Positions 21,486-30,515 of a stretch of 64,000 nucleotides of DNA are shown piece after piece (position 1 is the first letter of the stretch; each line of letters opens with the position of its first letter). The notes beneath the pieces were generated by a model. It was not told the origin of the DNA and ran no database searches. It was given only the letters and a program-made list of their open reading frames with translations. The translations under genes and the position numbers were made by a program. This DNA comes from Streptomyces wuyuanensis (GTDB lineage Bacteria > Actinomycetota > Actinomycetes > Streptomycetales > Streptomycetaceae): positions 342,946-406,945 of the forward strand of contig NZ_FNHI01000003.1 in assembly GCF_900103455.1 (NCBI RefSeq). The letters run 5' to 3'.

Positions 21486-22568
21486 ATGAACGAGACGAAC
21501 GAACGGGACCTCTCCGAACTGGACGTCGTGGTGGTGGGCGGCGGCGCCGCCGGACTTTCCGCCGCGCTGACCCTGGCCCGGGCCAGGAGGACCGTGCTGG
21601 TGATCGACTCCGGCGAGCCCCGCAACGCTCCTGCCGCCGGGGTCCACGGCCTCCTGGGCCGGGAGGGAACACCGCCCGGCGAGCTGCTGCGGACGGGGCG
21701 GGAGGAGGTCGGCCGGTACGGCGGGCCGGTCGTGCCGGACACCGTGACGCGAGCCCGGCGGGAGGGCGGCCACTTCGTGGTGGAGACGGCGAGCGGCCGC
21801 AGGCACCGGGCACGGCACCTGCTGGTGGCCTCCGGTCTGGTCGACGAACTGCCCGCCGTTCCGGGCCTGCGCGAGCGCTGGGGACGCGATGTGCTGCACT
21901 GCCCGTACTGCCACGGCTGGGAGGTGCGGGACGAGCCGGTCGGGGTGCTCGCGAGCGGCCCCGCGGCCGTGCACCAGGCGCTGCTGTTCCGGCAGTGGAC
22001 GCCGGACGTGACGCTGTTCCTGCACACCGCGGACGATCCGGACGAGGAGCAGTGGGAGCAGCTGGCGGCCCGCGGCATCGCCGTGGTGGACGGCGAGGTG
22101 ACCGGTCTCGCCGTCGAGGACGACCGGCTCCGCGGAGTGCGACTGGCGTCGGGCCGGCGGGTCCCGGTGGCCGCTCTGGTCGTGGGCCCGCGGTTCGAGG
22201 CGCGCGGGGACCTTCTCTCCGGGCTCGGGGTGGCGACCGTCGAACACCCCATGGGCGTGGGCCGTTACGTGGAGTGCGACGCGCGGGGCGCGACGGGTGT
22301 CGAGGGGGTGTGGGTGGCGGGCAACGTCTCGGACCTCATGGCGAGCGTCGCCGTGGCGGCGGCGTCCGGCGCACAGGCGGCCATGGCGATCAACGCCGAA
22401 CTGGTCGCCGCCGACACGGCTGCGGCGGTGGCCACACACCGCTCGGCGGCCCGCTCTCCCCAGGCGTTCGGCGCGGCCGCGGAGGCTGCCGCCTGCGAGC
22501 GGGTCCTCGGCGAACGCCGGCACGGGCTCGAATCCGTCCTCGGCAGGGACCGGCGCACGGCGGAGTGA
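21486..22568 (+). CDS. Thioredoxin-reductase-like FAD/NAD(P) oxidoreductase
   Basis: A 360-residue flavoprotein. The FAD-binding motif VVVGGGAAGLSAALTLAR opens the protein. The redox dithiol is CPYC (Cys139/Cys142) in HCPYCHGWEVRDEPV, the position used by thioredoxin reductases, although canonical enzymes read CATC. The second FAD motif is in GVWVAGNVSDLMASVAVAA. About 45 extra residues follow the usual end (RSAARSPQAFGAAAEA onward). This group includes actinobacterial reductases of unknown partner; no thioredoxin gene is adjacent. It follows the zinc dehydrogenase gene on the same strand. Confidence 0.85.
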   Translation: MNETNERDLSELDVVVVGGGAAGLSAALTLARARRTVLVIDSGEPRNAPAAGVHGLLGREGTPPGELLRTGREEVGRYGGPVVPDTVTRARREGGHFVVETASGRRHRARHLLVASGLVDELPAVPGLRERWGRDVLHCPYCHGWEVRDEPVGVLASGPAAVHQALLFRQWTPDVTLFLHTADDPDEEQWEQLAARGIAVVDGEVTGLAVEDDRLRGVRLASGRRVPVAALVVGPRFEARGDLLSGLGVATVEHPMGVGRYVECDARGATGVEGVWVAGNVSDLMASVAVAAASGAQAAMAINAELVAADTAAAVATHRSAARSPQAFGAAAEAAACERVLGERRHGLESVLGRDRRTAE

Positions 22569-22583
22569 GCGGGGCGAGTCCCT

Positions 22584-22635
22584 CCGGCGCCGTACGGACG
22601 AGCCCCAGCGCACCAGCCCGGCGCCGTACGGACGA
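22584..22635. repeat. 18-bp direct repeat in a convergent gap
   Basis: CCGGCGCCGTACGGACGA occurs at 22584-22601 and again at 22618-22635, both just after the flavoprotein stop. It contains the palindromic GGCGCC and CGTACG. Its role is unknown; it might be part of a terminator. Confidence 0.6.
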
Positions 22636-22674
22636 CCCCGGCGTGGCCGAGCGTGGCGCGAACGCCCCGGCAGG

Positions 22675-25242
22675 TCAGGAGCGGGCCAGGACCGGGCCGT
22701 CCGGGAGGTCGGCCCGGTCGCCGACGCCGGGACGGGGGCGAGAGGGGGCCGGCAGGGCCTGCTCCGTCCAGATGGCCTTGCCGTCCTTGCTGTAGCGCGT
22801 GCCCCAGCGCTGGACGAGCTGCGCGACGATGAACAGCCCGCGCCCGCCCTCGTCGTCGTCGGCGCTGTGCCGCAGATGGGGCGCGGTGTGGCCGGCGTCC
22901 GCGACCTCGCACACCAGGGTGCGGTCGTGGATGAGCCGCAGGTGCAGGGGCCCTTCCGCGTATCTGACCGCGTTGGTGACCAGTTCGCTGGCGATCAGCT
23001 CGGTCGTGAAGACCAGTTCGTCCAATCCCCAGTCGCGCAGCCGGTTCGCCACGAGTTCGCGCGCGCGGCCCGCGGCCACCGGCTCCGCCGGAAGGCTCCA
23101 GACGGCCACCCTGCGGTCGTCCAGCTCCCGGGTCCGCACCAGCAGCAGGGCCGTGTCGTCGTTGGTCGTGCCGTCGGGCAGCAGTTCGGAGATGGCCCGG
23201 TCGCACAGGACCTCCAGGGACTCCGCGTGGTCCGCTCCCCCGGCGAGGACGTGCGCCAGGGTGTCCAGGCCCTTGTCGATGTCCCGGTCGCGGGCCTCGA
23301 CCAGACCGTCGGTGAACAGCGCGAGGAGGCTGCCGACGGGCAGCTCGATCTCCAGGCACTCGAAGGGCAGCCCGCCGAGCCCCAGCGGCGGCCCCGCCGG
23401 CAGGTCCGGGAAGCTGACGCGGCCTCCGGGCTCGACGACCGCCGGGGGCAGATGCCCGGCGCGTGCCATGGTGCAGCGCCGCGACACCGGGTCGTAGACC
23501 GCGTACAGACAGGTGGCTCCGGCCGCGACGTCGTCGTCGCCGGTGAGCGTGCCGAGGGCGTCGGCGCTGTCCTGGGCCGACTGCCCGACGAGGTCGTCGA
23601 GCCGTTTGAGGAGTTCGTCGGGCGGCAGGTCCAGGGGCGCCAGCGCGCGCACCGTCGTCCGGAGCCGGCCCATGGTGGCCGCGGCGTGCAGTCCGTGCCC
23701 CACCACGTCGCCGACGACCAGCCCGACGCGCGTCCCGGACAGCGGAATGACGTCGAACCAGTCTCCGCCGACCCCGCTGAGGTCGTCCGTGGGCAGATAG
23801 CGGTACGCCAGGTCGACGGCCGAGTTCGACGGGAGGTGCTGGGGCAGGAGCTGACGCTGGAGGGCCAGCGCCGAGGCCCTCTCCCGGGTGTAGCGGCGGG
23901 CGTTGTCCACGGACACCGCGGCACGGGCGACGAGTTCGTCCGCCACGGCGACCGCCCCTCGGTCGAAGAAGGCGCGCCGGCCGTCGCGCACGAACGTGGC
24001 GAGCCCGAGCACACCGCCCCCGGCGCGGAGGGGGACGACCAGGGTGTCGTCCTCCAGTACCAGCCCGCCCGAGGCGAGGCTGCGGTGCTGGGGCGAGTCC
24101 TCCGCGTACGTCGCCGGCGGCGGGCGGCGGCCCCGCTCCCCGGCGGTGTCCCCCGCGGGCGCGGCGCCGGTGGCGTGCGTCGCGCGCCCGTCGTCCCGGG
24201 AGCCGGAGTCCGGGGCCTCTGCCGAACGGGAGGCGGCGCGAAGCAGATCCGTCGCCCCGGAGCCCGTGCCGCCAGGCACCTCGCCCTCCAACACGGCCGG
24301 GGCCAGGTCCACTTCGACGCGGTCGGCGAACTCCGGCACGGCCACCGCGGCGAGTTCGCCGGCCGTGACGAGCACGTCCAGGGTCGTACCGACGCTGCGG
24401 CCCGCCTCGACCAGCAGATTCACCTGGCGTTGCGCCTCGTAGCGGTCGGAGATGTCGAACGCGTCCTCACACACACCGAACACACGTCCGTCCGCGTCCT
24501 GCAGCCGGTAGTACGAGCAGGACCAGAGGTGTTCCTTGCCCGGGTCACTGGGCTGCTCCGCGCGGAAGTGCAGATCGAGGAACGGCTCGCCCGTGTCGAG
24601 CACCTGACGCATGACCGCGTGGAGCGTCTCGGGGTACCCCGGGGTCACGAACCTGCCCCTGGGGTAGAGCTCTTCGGCCAGTTCACCGCGGGTCTCGGAG
24701 AGCGGGCGCCCGATTTCCCGCTCCGAGGCGGCGTTGCACCAGACGAGGCGCAGGTCCGTGTCGTAGATCGCGAATCCCAGGGGCGACTCGGTGGCCAGCC
24801 CCTGGAGCATCGCCAGCCGGGACTCCCATTCCCTGAGCCGGTCCCGGTCGGCCGCCACCACGAGGCGCTCCGCCTGCCCCGTACCGGAGAGCAGGCAGAC
24901 GGCGGTGACGAGTTGCATCCGGTGGCCGTCCCGGTGGACGGCGGCGAGCACGTGGTGCTCGGGGAAGGGCGGGACCAGCGCGCTGCCCGCCCCGTCGGCG
25001 GCCCGGCCGGCTGCCGCCCGGCGGTCCGGTGCGGCGCCGGGCTCGGGTGCCCCGCCGGGCATCAGGATCACGGCGACGGACCGTCCGACGATCTCGTCCG
25101 TCCGGTAGCCGAGGAGTTCTTGCGCCGCGGAACTCCAGCCGATGACGACGTCACGCTCGTCGAGCACGAACGTCGCGGCGCTCGTGACGTCGAGCGGTCC
25201 GCGGAAGTCGGCGTCCTCGGTCGCCTTTCTCGCGTTGTTCAT
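22675..25242 (-). CDS. PAS-GAF-SpoIIE phosphatase with HATPase kinase domain
   Basis: An 855-residue regulator with PAS (about 15-115, VIGWSSAAQELLGYRTDEIV), a second PAS (135-255, CEDAFDISDRYEAQRQVNLL), GAF (275-445, with a long disordered Ala/Arg insert), PP2C/SpoIIE phosphatase (465-690, GVGGDWFDVIPLSGTRVGLV) and HATPase_c (730-840, FTTELIASELVTNAVRYAEG and GGRGLFIVAQLVQRWG). It is a paralogue of the 897-residue protein at 13671. It may set the phosphorylation state of an anti-anti-sigma factor. The start ATG at 25242 has GAGGG upstream; the open frame further upstream is not coding. No sigma or anti-anti-sigma gene lies next to it. Confidence 0.87.
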   Translation of the reverse strand: MNNARKATEDADFRGPLDVTSAATFVLDERDVVIGWSSAAQELLGYRTDEIVGRSVAVILMPGGAPEPGAAPDRRAAAGRAADGAGSALVPPFPEHHVLAAVHRDGHRMQLVTAVCLLSGTGQAERLVVAADRDRLREWESRLAMLQGLATESPLGFAIYDTDLRLVWCNAASEREIGRPLSETRGELAEELYPRGRFVTPGYPETLHAVMRQVLDTGEPFLDLHFRAEQPSDPGKEHLWSCSYYRLQDADGRVFGVCEDAFDISDRYEAQRQVNLLVEAGRSVGTTLDVLVTAGELAAVAVPEFADRVEVDLAPAVLEGEVPGGTGSGATDLLRAASRSAEAPDSGSRDDGRATHATGAAPAGDTAGERGRRPPPATYAEDSPQHRSLASGGLVLEDDTLVVPLRAGGGVLGLATFVRDGRRAFFDRGAVAVADELVARAAVSVDNARRYTRERASALALQRQLLPQHLPSNSAVDLAYRYLPTDDLSGVGGDWFDVIPLSGTRVGLVVGDVVGHGLHAAATMGRLRTTVRALAPLDLPPDELLKRLDDLVGQSAQDSADALGTLTGDDDVAAGATCLYAVYDPVSRRCTMARAGHLPPAVVEPGGRVSFPDLPAGPPLGLGGLPFECLEIELPVGSLLALFTDGLVEARDRDIDKGLDTLAHVLAGGADHAESLEVLCDRAISELLPDGTTNDDTALLLVRTRELDDRRVAVWSLPAEPVAAGRARELVANRLRDWGLDELVFTTELIASELVTNAVRYAEGPLHLRLIHDRTLVCEVADAGHTAPHLRHSADDDEGGRGLFIVAQLVQRWGTRYSKDGKAIWTEQALPAPSRPRPGVGDRADLPDGPVLARS

Positions 25243-25473
25243 GACGCCCTCACCGGCCGGCTTCGTCAGGTCCAGAATCCGCCTGATGCTGACCCTGCGC
25301 AACCGATCGGACCGGATGCGCGGCCGGCTGCTCCGCCCGCCTTCGGAGCGCATACGAACAGGTGAGCGGGGTGGTGGTGACGTACCGCTACGAGGCGCGC
25401 CCGGTGCGGACACGCACCGGGCCGGAGGGGTCTGGTGTGAACTCCCACGGGCACGGATGACAGCATGGGACCC

Positions 25474-25971
25474 ATGAGCAACGACGTTTTCTTCGACATC
25501 ACCATCGACGACGAGCCCGCCGGGCGGATCGTCTTCACGCTGTTCGACGACGTGGTCCCCAAGACCGCGCGGAACTTCCGTGAGCTCGCCACCGGCGAGC
25601 ACGGCTTCGGTTACGAGGGCTCCGGCTTCCACCGGGTCATCCCCGACTTCATGCTCCAGGGCGGTGACTTCACGGCCGGCAACGGCACGGGCGGCAAGAG
25701 CATCTACGGCGAGAAGTTCGCGGACGAGAACTTCCAGATCAAGCACACCAAGCCCGGCCAGCTGTCCATGGCCAACGCGGGCCCGAACACCAACGGCTCG
25801 CAGTTCTTCATCACGACCATCGTCACCGACTGGCTGGACAACAAGCACGTCGTGTTCGGCGAGGTCGTCGAGGGCATGGACGTCGTGAAGCGGATCGAGT
25901 CCCTGGGTTCGCGCAACGGCGCCACGCAGGCGAAGATCAGCATCGCCAAGTCGGGCGTCGTCGAGGGCTGA
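25474..25971 (+). CDS. Cyclophilin-type peptidyl-prolyl cis-trans isomerase
   Basis: A 165-residue single-domain cytosolic cyclophilin. Active-site residues are visible in order: [15 protein letters not shown] (Arg, Phe, Met, Gln), [19 protein letters not shown] and [12 protein letters not shown]. It catalyses proline isomerisation during protein folding. ATG 25474 is chosen; an in-frame ATG three codons upstream (25465) is an equal alternative since neither has a strong ribosome site. It is divergent from the SpoIIE phosphatase and stands alone. Confidence 0.95.
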   Translation: MSNDVFFDITIDDEPAGRIVFTLFDDVVPKTARNFRELATGEHGFGYEGSGFHRVIPDFMLQGGDFTAGNGTGGKSIYGEKFADENFQIKHTKPGQLSMANAGPNTNGSQFFITTIVTDWLDNKHVVFGEVVEGMDVVKRIESLGSRNGATQAKISIAKSGVVEG

Positions 25972-25972
25972 A

Positions 25973-26022
25973 CCCCGGCGGATGCCGTCCCGGCCCCGGT
26001 GGAGGTCTCCGACCCGCCGGGG
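25973..26022. terminator. Inverted repeat after the cyclophilin gene
   Basis: CCCCGGCGG (25973-25981) pairs with CCGCCGGGG (26014-26022) around a 32-base loop, starting immediately after the stop, between two convergent genes. Confidence 0.45.
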
Positions 26023-26112
26023 CGGGATGGCGGCGTGCCGCCCGCGTCGGGATGCCCCGCGAGGCGCCGGCGCTTGACGGAAGGCGTCAACGGGAGCGGC
26101 TCCGCCCGTGCT

Positions 26113-27153
26113 TCACGCCGCGAGGGGGGCGGTGTCCATCCCGGCCTGGCTGCGCAGCCCCTCGAGGAACTCGCGTACCGCCTCGACGGCCGTACGGCGC
26201 GGACTCCAGCCGAGTTCGTCCCGGGCGCGCGAACAGTCCATCAGAGGCAGCCGCAGTACGGCGTCGAAGAGATCCGGCGAGGCGGGAACCAGTCGCAGCC
26301 GCCAGGCCGCGGACAGCGCGGCACGCACCGGCGGCAGCGGAAGCCGCAGTGGTCGCGCCTCCAGGATCGCGGCGAGGCCGGCCGCGTCCAGCGGCGGGTC
26401 CGCGGCGAGGTTGAAGGCACCGCGGACGGGACGGACGACCGCCTGCCGGTAGGCGGTCGCGGCGTCGTCGGTGTGCAGTGCCTGGAAGGTGAGCCCGGGC
26501 AGATCGGGCACGGCGGGGACGAGCGACGGGCGAACGAGCTGCGCCGGCAGGAGCCGGCCCGCGAACAGGCGGCGCTGCTGGGAGGCGGACTCCCGCTTGA
26601 ACAGGAAACCCGGGCGCATGCGTACGACCCGCGTCGCGGGATTGCGGTACTCGTAGGCGTCCAGGAAACGCTCCAGGTAGGCCTTCTCTCGGCAGTACGC
26701 AGCCTGGGGCCAGCCGTGGGTGGGCCAGCTCTCGTCCACCGCACTCGCCTTGGGACCCGGTGAGTACGCCCCGACCGAGGAGGCATGGACCAACGCCGGC
26801 ACCCCGGCCGCGGCCGCCGCGTCGAACACGCGGATGCCCCCGAGCACGTTCGTCCGCCAGGTCGTCACGGGGTCGTGGGTGGGCTGGAACTTCCAGGCCA
26901 GATGGACCACGGCGTCGGCGCCGGTGAAGAGCGGGACGAGGTCGGTCCCGCCGGGATCGATGTCGGCTGCCGCCCAGGTCGTGCCTGCCGGCCGCCAGTC
27001 GGGGATCCGGCGGGCGAGTCCCAGGACCGAGGCCACGCCCGGACACCCCGAGAGTGCCTCCACCACGCTCGTCCCGGCGTTGCCGGTCGCTCCGACGACC
27101 ACGACCCGCAGTCCCCCGGTTCCTCCGGCCCCCTGCTGCGTCGTCCCGTTCAT
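26113..27153 (-). CDS. NAD-dependent epimerase/dehydratase family protein
   Basis: A 346-residue extended short-chain dehydrogenase. The Rossmann motif is VVVGATGNAGTSVVEAL, the catalytic pair is Tyr/Lys in AAYCREKAYLE, and the serine is in LVHASSVGAY. The C-terminal domain (NLAADPPLDAAGLAAILEA) is that of nucleotide-sugar-epimerase-like proteins. ATG 27153 follows an AAGG-containing leader. No sugar genes are near, so the substrate is not predictable. It is convergent with the cyclophilin gene. Confidence 0.85.
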   Translation of the reverse strand: MNGTTQQGAGGTGGLRVVVVGATGNAGTSVVEALSGCPGVASVLGLARRIPDWRPAGTTWAAADIDPGGTDLVPLFTGADAVVHLAWKFQPTHDPVTTWRTNVLGGIRVFDAAAAAGVPALVHASSVGAYSPGPKASAVDESWPTHGWPQAAYCREKAYLERFLDAYEYRNPATRVVRMRPGFLFKRESASQQRRLFAGRLLPAQLVRPSLVPAVPDLPGLTFQALHTDDAATAYRQAVVRPVRGAFNLAADPPLDAAGLAAILEARPLRLPLPPVRAALSAAWRLRLVPASPDLFDAVLRLPLMDCSRARDELGWSPRRTAVEAVREFLEGLRSQAGMDTAPLAA

Positions 27154-27407
27154 CTCTGCCGCCTTCCAGCGGAGGTGCGGTGCATCGGTGCGGGTACCCG
27201 GCGCAACTTCCGGCATGCCCCGGTTCGCTCCGTTTTCCCGGTCGGCGCGGAGGGGTGAGTGGCGGCCGGTTGTGCGGGGTGGGTGCCTGCTGCGGGCCGG
27301 GCCGGTCGCGGGTACGAACCGGTCGCCCGGCCGGAGGTTCGTCTCCCCGGCGCACCCGGGCCGGGGGCGGCTGCCGCGGATCGGGGCCGGGCGGGCGCGG
27401 GCAGTCG

Positions 27408-27962
27408 TCAGGTTCCGGCGGCGCCCGGCGGGCGCAGATGGCCGTGGAGCAGTTCCAGAGCCGCGAGGACCGCCGCCGACCGGATGGCCTCCCGGCTGCT
27501 TCCGCTGCCGGTGTGGGGAGCGTCCACGACGGTCCCTTCCGGCCCGCACACGGCGACGAACAGAGTGCCTACGGGGCGTCCGTCCTGATCGGCAGGACCC
27601 GCCACACCGGTCGTGGCCAGGCCGTACGAGGCGGCCATCAGCCTCCGCACACCCTGGGCCATCTGCGCGGCGACCTCCTCATGGACGGCTCCCTCGTCCG
27701 CGAGCAGCCGTGGGTCCACGCCGAGCACCGACGCCTTGACCTCGGTCGCATAGGCGGTCACGCCGCCGCGGAAGGTCCCGGTTGCACCGGGTGCGTCCGC
27801 CAGCACCGAGCCGAGGCGGCCCGCGGTCAGCGACTCGGCGACCGCGACGCTGTGCCCGGCCGAGGCCAGGGCCTCGTGCAGCTGCCGAGCGAGCAGCCCG
27901 GCCCGGTCCAGCCCCGGCCGGCCCGCCACGCTCTCGTCCGCTTCCGGAGGCGGTCTGTCCAC
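27408..27962 (-). CDS. CinA C-terminal-domain protein (NMN amidohydrolase-like)
   Basis: About 184 residues covering only the C-terminal CinA domain. Signature stretches are VAVAESLTAGRLGSVLADAP, FRGGVTAYATEVKASVLGV and GLATTGVAGPADQDGRPVGT. In the family this domain deamidates nicotinamide mononucleotide for NAD recycling. The N-terminal MoCF domain of full CinA is missing, which is common for stand-alone forms. The start is uncertain: GTG 27962 is used, and GTG 27983 is in frame upstream. It is divergent from the WhiB-like gene with about 140 bases between. Confidence 0.85.
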   Translation of the reverse strand: MDRPPPEADESVAGRPGLDRAGLLARQLHEALASAGHSVAVAESLTAGRLGSVLADAPGATGTFRGGVTAYATEVKASVLGVDPRLLADEGAVHEEVAAQMAQGVRRLMAASYGLATTGVAGPADQDGRPVGTLFVAVCGPEGTVVDAPHTGSGSSREAIRSAAVLAALELLHGHLRPPGAAGT

Positions 27963-28102
27963 GTTCCCATGGTGCGTGCGCACCGGCGCGTCCCGCCTGC
28001 CGAAGCGAGCAGGCGCCGGGCCGCAAGCGGTGCGCACGGCGCTCCGCTTGGCGCGACGGGCGCGGGGTACCCGGGTACGACACCCGAGGGAAAGGACGTC
28101 CG

Positions 28103-28423
28103 ATGACGGATGTGTCGCGCCTGCCCGGCGCCGCGCACCACCACTGGGACTGGCAGCTCCGGGCAGCCTGCCGGGGCGCCGACAGCAGCCTGTTCTTCCA
28201 CCCGCCCAACGAACGCGGCGAGGCGCGGGACGAGCGGGAGAAGAAGGCCAAGCGCGTGTGCGGCGGGTGCCCGGTGCGCGCGGCCTGCCTCAGCCACGCG
28301 CTGGAGACCCGTGAGCGGTTCGGCGTATGGGGCGGGCTCGGCGAGCACGAACTGCGGACTCTGCTCGGCCCGGCCCGCGAGGAGCGGGACGACCGGGACG
28401 CGGTGTGCCGTCCGGCGGCCTGA
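28103..28423 (+). CDS. WhiB-like [4Fe-4S] transcription factor, WhiD/WhiB3 type
   Basis: A 106-residue Wbl protein. The four cluster cysteines are Cys23, Cys53, Cys56 and Cys62 (C...CxxCx5C), and the GVWGG turn is at 74-78. The N-terminus SRLPGAAHHHWDWQLRAACR and the stretch SSLFFHPPNERGEAR are closest to WhiD/WhiB3, so it may be a WhiD paralogue. These act with the primary sigma factor and respond to redox or NO. AAAGGA precedes ATG 28103. It is a single-gene unit; the next genes on the minus strand encode another Fe-S protein (CDGSH). Confidence 0.93.
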   Translation: MTDVSRLPGAAHHHWDWQLRAACRGADSSLFFHPPNERGEARDEREKKAKRVCGGCPVRAACLSHALETRERFGVWGGLGEHELRTLLGPAREERDDRDAVCRPAA

Positions 28424-28478
28424 GCCCGCGCACCGGCCGGCCCGTGCCCTCTGCCGGAAGCGGGCGCGACCGCCTCGC

Positions 28479-28682
28479 TCAGTCGCGGGCGCGCCGCCGG
28501 TGACTGGTGTCGCACCAGGGGAAGCGAAGGCTCCTCCGGCAGGTGCACAGGGCCACGCAGAAGCGGTCCGAGGAGACGACGGTCCCGTCCTCCAGGACGA
28601 TCTCGACCGGTCCCTCGACGAGCACGGGCCCGTCGGTCCGCACGGTGATGCGACGCGGCTTCTCAGCGGGTTCGTTCGGCAC
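28479..28682 (-). CDS. CDGSH-type iron-sulfur protein
   Basis: A 67-residue protein. The stretch CTCRRSLRFPWCDTSH fits the CDGSH pattern C-x-C-x2-S-x3-P-x-C-D-x-S-H, which holds a [2Fe-2S] cluster with three Cys and one His, with Thr in place of the usual Gly. The first 40 residues form a beta-rich lead-in (GPVLVEGPVEIVLEDG). The GTG start at 28682 lies 20 bases inside the end of the upstream methyltransferase gene, so they are translated together. It is the last gene of a three-gene operon with a HemK-like methyltransferase and a diiron-oxidase-like protein. Its role is probably electron transfer; this is inference. Confidence 0.87.
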   Translation of the reverse strand: MPNEPAEKPRRITVRTDGPVLVEGPVEIVLEDGTVVSSDRFCVALCTCRRSLRFPWCDTSHRRRARD

Positions 28683-29337
28683 GGATGACCACCAGTTCTT
28701 CCTTCTGACCGCCCGGACTCAGCAGGCCCCGGCTGCACAGCCAGGATCGCCTCGACCGCAGAACGGGGCCCAGAGCCACCTGACGGCGGTCCGTGATCTC
28801 GGCCTTGAGTCCGGACGACCGAAGCCGGGCCAGTGTGGACTCCTCCCCGCTCAGCGCCGAGTGCACGACGAGCAGCACCCCGCCCGGCCGCAGCAGCCGG
28901 GGCACCTCGCGGCAGATCCGGTTCAGGACGAGTCGTCCGTCGTGCCCGGCGTCCCAGGCGCGCGCGGCGCCCCGGGCCGGCGGACCCGGGCTGGGTACGT
29001 ACGGCGGGTTGGCGACGACGAGGTCGAAGGTGCGGCCCGCGACGGGGGCGGTCAGATCACCGCGGATCACCCGCACCGGCGTCCTGGCCAGCAGGGCGTT
29101 GAGCCGCGCCGTCCACACCGCCGGCCGGGAGATGTCCACGGCGACGACACTGGCGCCGCGCTTCGCCGCCGCGACCGCCAGGGCGCCGGTCCCGGTGCCC
29201 ACGTCGAGAACCCGGGCCCTCGGCGGCAGCGCCTCGCGGCGCAGTGCCCCGGCGAGGAGGTCCGTGTCGTGCTGCGGTGCGTACACACCGGGCAAGGTGA
29301 TGAGCGTCACATAAGACGCATACCCCGCCATATCCAC
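28663..29337 (-). CDS. HemK2/PrmC-like N5-glutamine methyltransferase
   Basis: A class I methyltransferase of up to 224 residues. The SAM motif is VLDVGTGTGALAVAAA, and the catalytic motif NPPYVPSPG is diagnostic of N5-glutamine/adenine-type enzymes. The N-terminus (LPGVYAPQHDTDLL) matches the short HemK2/MTQ2 group, which lacks the extra helical domain of PrmC. The start is uncertain: GTG 29337, ATG 29331 and a GTG nine codons in are all possible. It overlaps the CDGSH gene by 20 bases and follows the diiron-oxidase-like gene by 30 bases. The target protein is unknown; the release-factor enzyme is normally encoded elsewhere. Confidence 0.85.
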   Translation of the reverse strand: MDMAGYASYVTLITLPGVYAPQHDTDLLAGALRREALPPRARVLDVGTGTGALAVAAAKRGASVVAVDISRPAVWTARLNALLARTPVRVIRGDLTAPVAGRTFDLVVANPPYVPSPGPPARGAARAWDAGHDGRLVLNRICREVPRLLRPGGVLLVVHSALSGEESTLARLRSSGLKAEITDRRQVALGPVLRSRRSWLCSRGLLSPGGQKEELVVIRAERTR

Positions 29338-29367
29338 CCAATCATCGACGCGTGTTCGCCCTCGTTC

Positions 29368-30393
29368 TCAGTGCCCCTGACCAGCTGGGACGGCGAGACC
29401 GTCGCCCCTGAGCGAGGTACGTCCGTCCCGCCAGGCGGCGAGCAGATGGTGCTCCAGCCGCTCGTCCAGGTGCACGGTCGCATCGATGCCGAACGCGACA
29501 TCCGCCTCCAGCGACGGCTCCTCGTCGAGGAGGCCCGCGATGACCTCGCGCCGCACCACCTGCTCGTGGACCGCGTCCGCCTCGACGTGCTCGTCGTAGA
29601 AGAACTCGGCCGCCGGGCCGGCCCCGGTGCGGCGCATCGCCTCGGCCATCCGCCGCGACGCCGGCGAGGAGGTGATCTCGACGGTGGCGAAGTGGCCCAC
29701 CAGGCAGCCGCGGAGCGCGCGGTGCAGACCGAACAGCGACATGAGGTTCACCACCGCCAGCATCGGGGCCGGCGCCGGGTCGAGGTAGCGGCCGTACGCG
29801 GTGTCCAGTCCCAGGTCGGCCATGAGGGCCGCGAAGAGCCGGGCGTGGATCCGGTCCGCCCGGCCGCCGCCGTACTCGTCGAACTCCACGGCGGCCATCC
29901 CTGCCTTCGCCCGGCCCCACAGCCTCGGCAGCACCCAGGCGTGGGGGTCGGCCTCCTTGAGGTGGTACAGGGACCGCTGGGCCGCGAGTTCCCTCAACTG
30001 CCACAGCTCTCCCTCGCGCCGCAGGTAGTGCGACACCGAGGCGCCGTGGACCGGTTCGACCAGCAGCCCCGCCACGGCCTCGTCCACGGTCCGGTGACGC
30101 GGGGCGTCCCTGCGCAGGGCCGTCAGGAACCGGCTCTCCAGGACTCGCCGCAGGCCGAGCAGATCCGGATCCCACTCCAGGTCGGGGTCGACTCCGGCGA
30201 AGCCGCGGTAGTGCAGTTCGTAGCAGAGGTAGAGGGCGAGCTGGAGATCGTCGCCGTAGGGGTCCGCCATGGTCGCGACCGGGGCCGCGGGAAGCGGCGT
30301 TCCCTCGGTGAGGCGGCCGGCGACCGCCTCGGAGAGCGCGCCCCGCGGCTTCGGCAGCGCCGGCGCCCGGAGGTCGGTCGCTGTGTCACTCAT
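29368..30393 (-). CDS. Iron-containing redox enzyme (heme-oxygenase-like diiron fold)
   Basis: A 341-residue, mainly helical protein. The stretch FFYDEHVEADAVHEQVVRR (about 262-281) carries the E-H-x3-D-x2-H iron-ligand arrangement of heme-oxygenase-like diiron oxidases/oxygenases. An earlier helix (LYLCYELHYRGFAGVDPDLE) supplies the other Glu/His ligands. Family members cleave or oxidise small molecules with O2. It heads the operon with the HemK2-like methyltransferase and the CDGSH protein, and faces an ATP-grasp ligase gene across 122 bases. The substrate is unknown. ATG 30393 is the natural start. Confidence 0.83.
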   Translation of the reverse strand: MSDTATDLRAPALPKPRGALSEAVAGRLTEGTPLPAAPVATMADPYGDDLQLALYLCYELHYRGFAGVDPDLEWDPDLLGLRRVLESRFLTALRRDAPRHRTVDEAVAGLLVEPVHGASVSHYLRREGELWQLRELAAQRSLYHLKEADPHAWVLPRLWGRAKAGMAAVEFDEYGGGRADRIHARLFAALMADLGLDTAYGRYLDPAPAPMLAVVNLMSLFGLHRALRGCLVGHFATVEITSSPASRRMAEAMRRTGAGPAAEFFYDEHVEADAVHEQVVRREVIAGLLDEEPSLEADVAFGIDATVHLDERLEHHLLAAWRDGRTSLRGDGLAVPAGQGH

Positions 30394-30515
30394 GACTCAC
30401 GTGTACCCACTGTCCCCGTCTTCGCTCCTCGGATCCGCCCGCCTGTTCTCCCTGGGGCCCGCCTGCGCTCCTCCGGCCGGGTAGGCGGCAGGCCCCTCCG
30501 GGTAGGCATCGCGGC

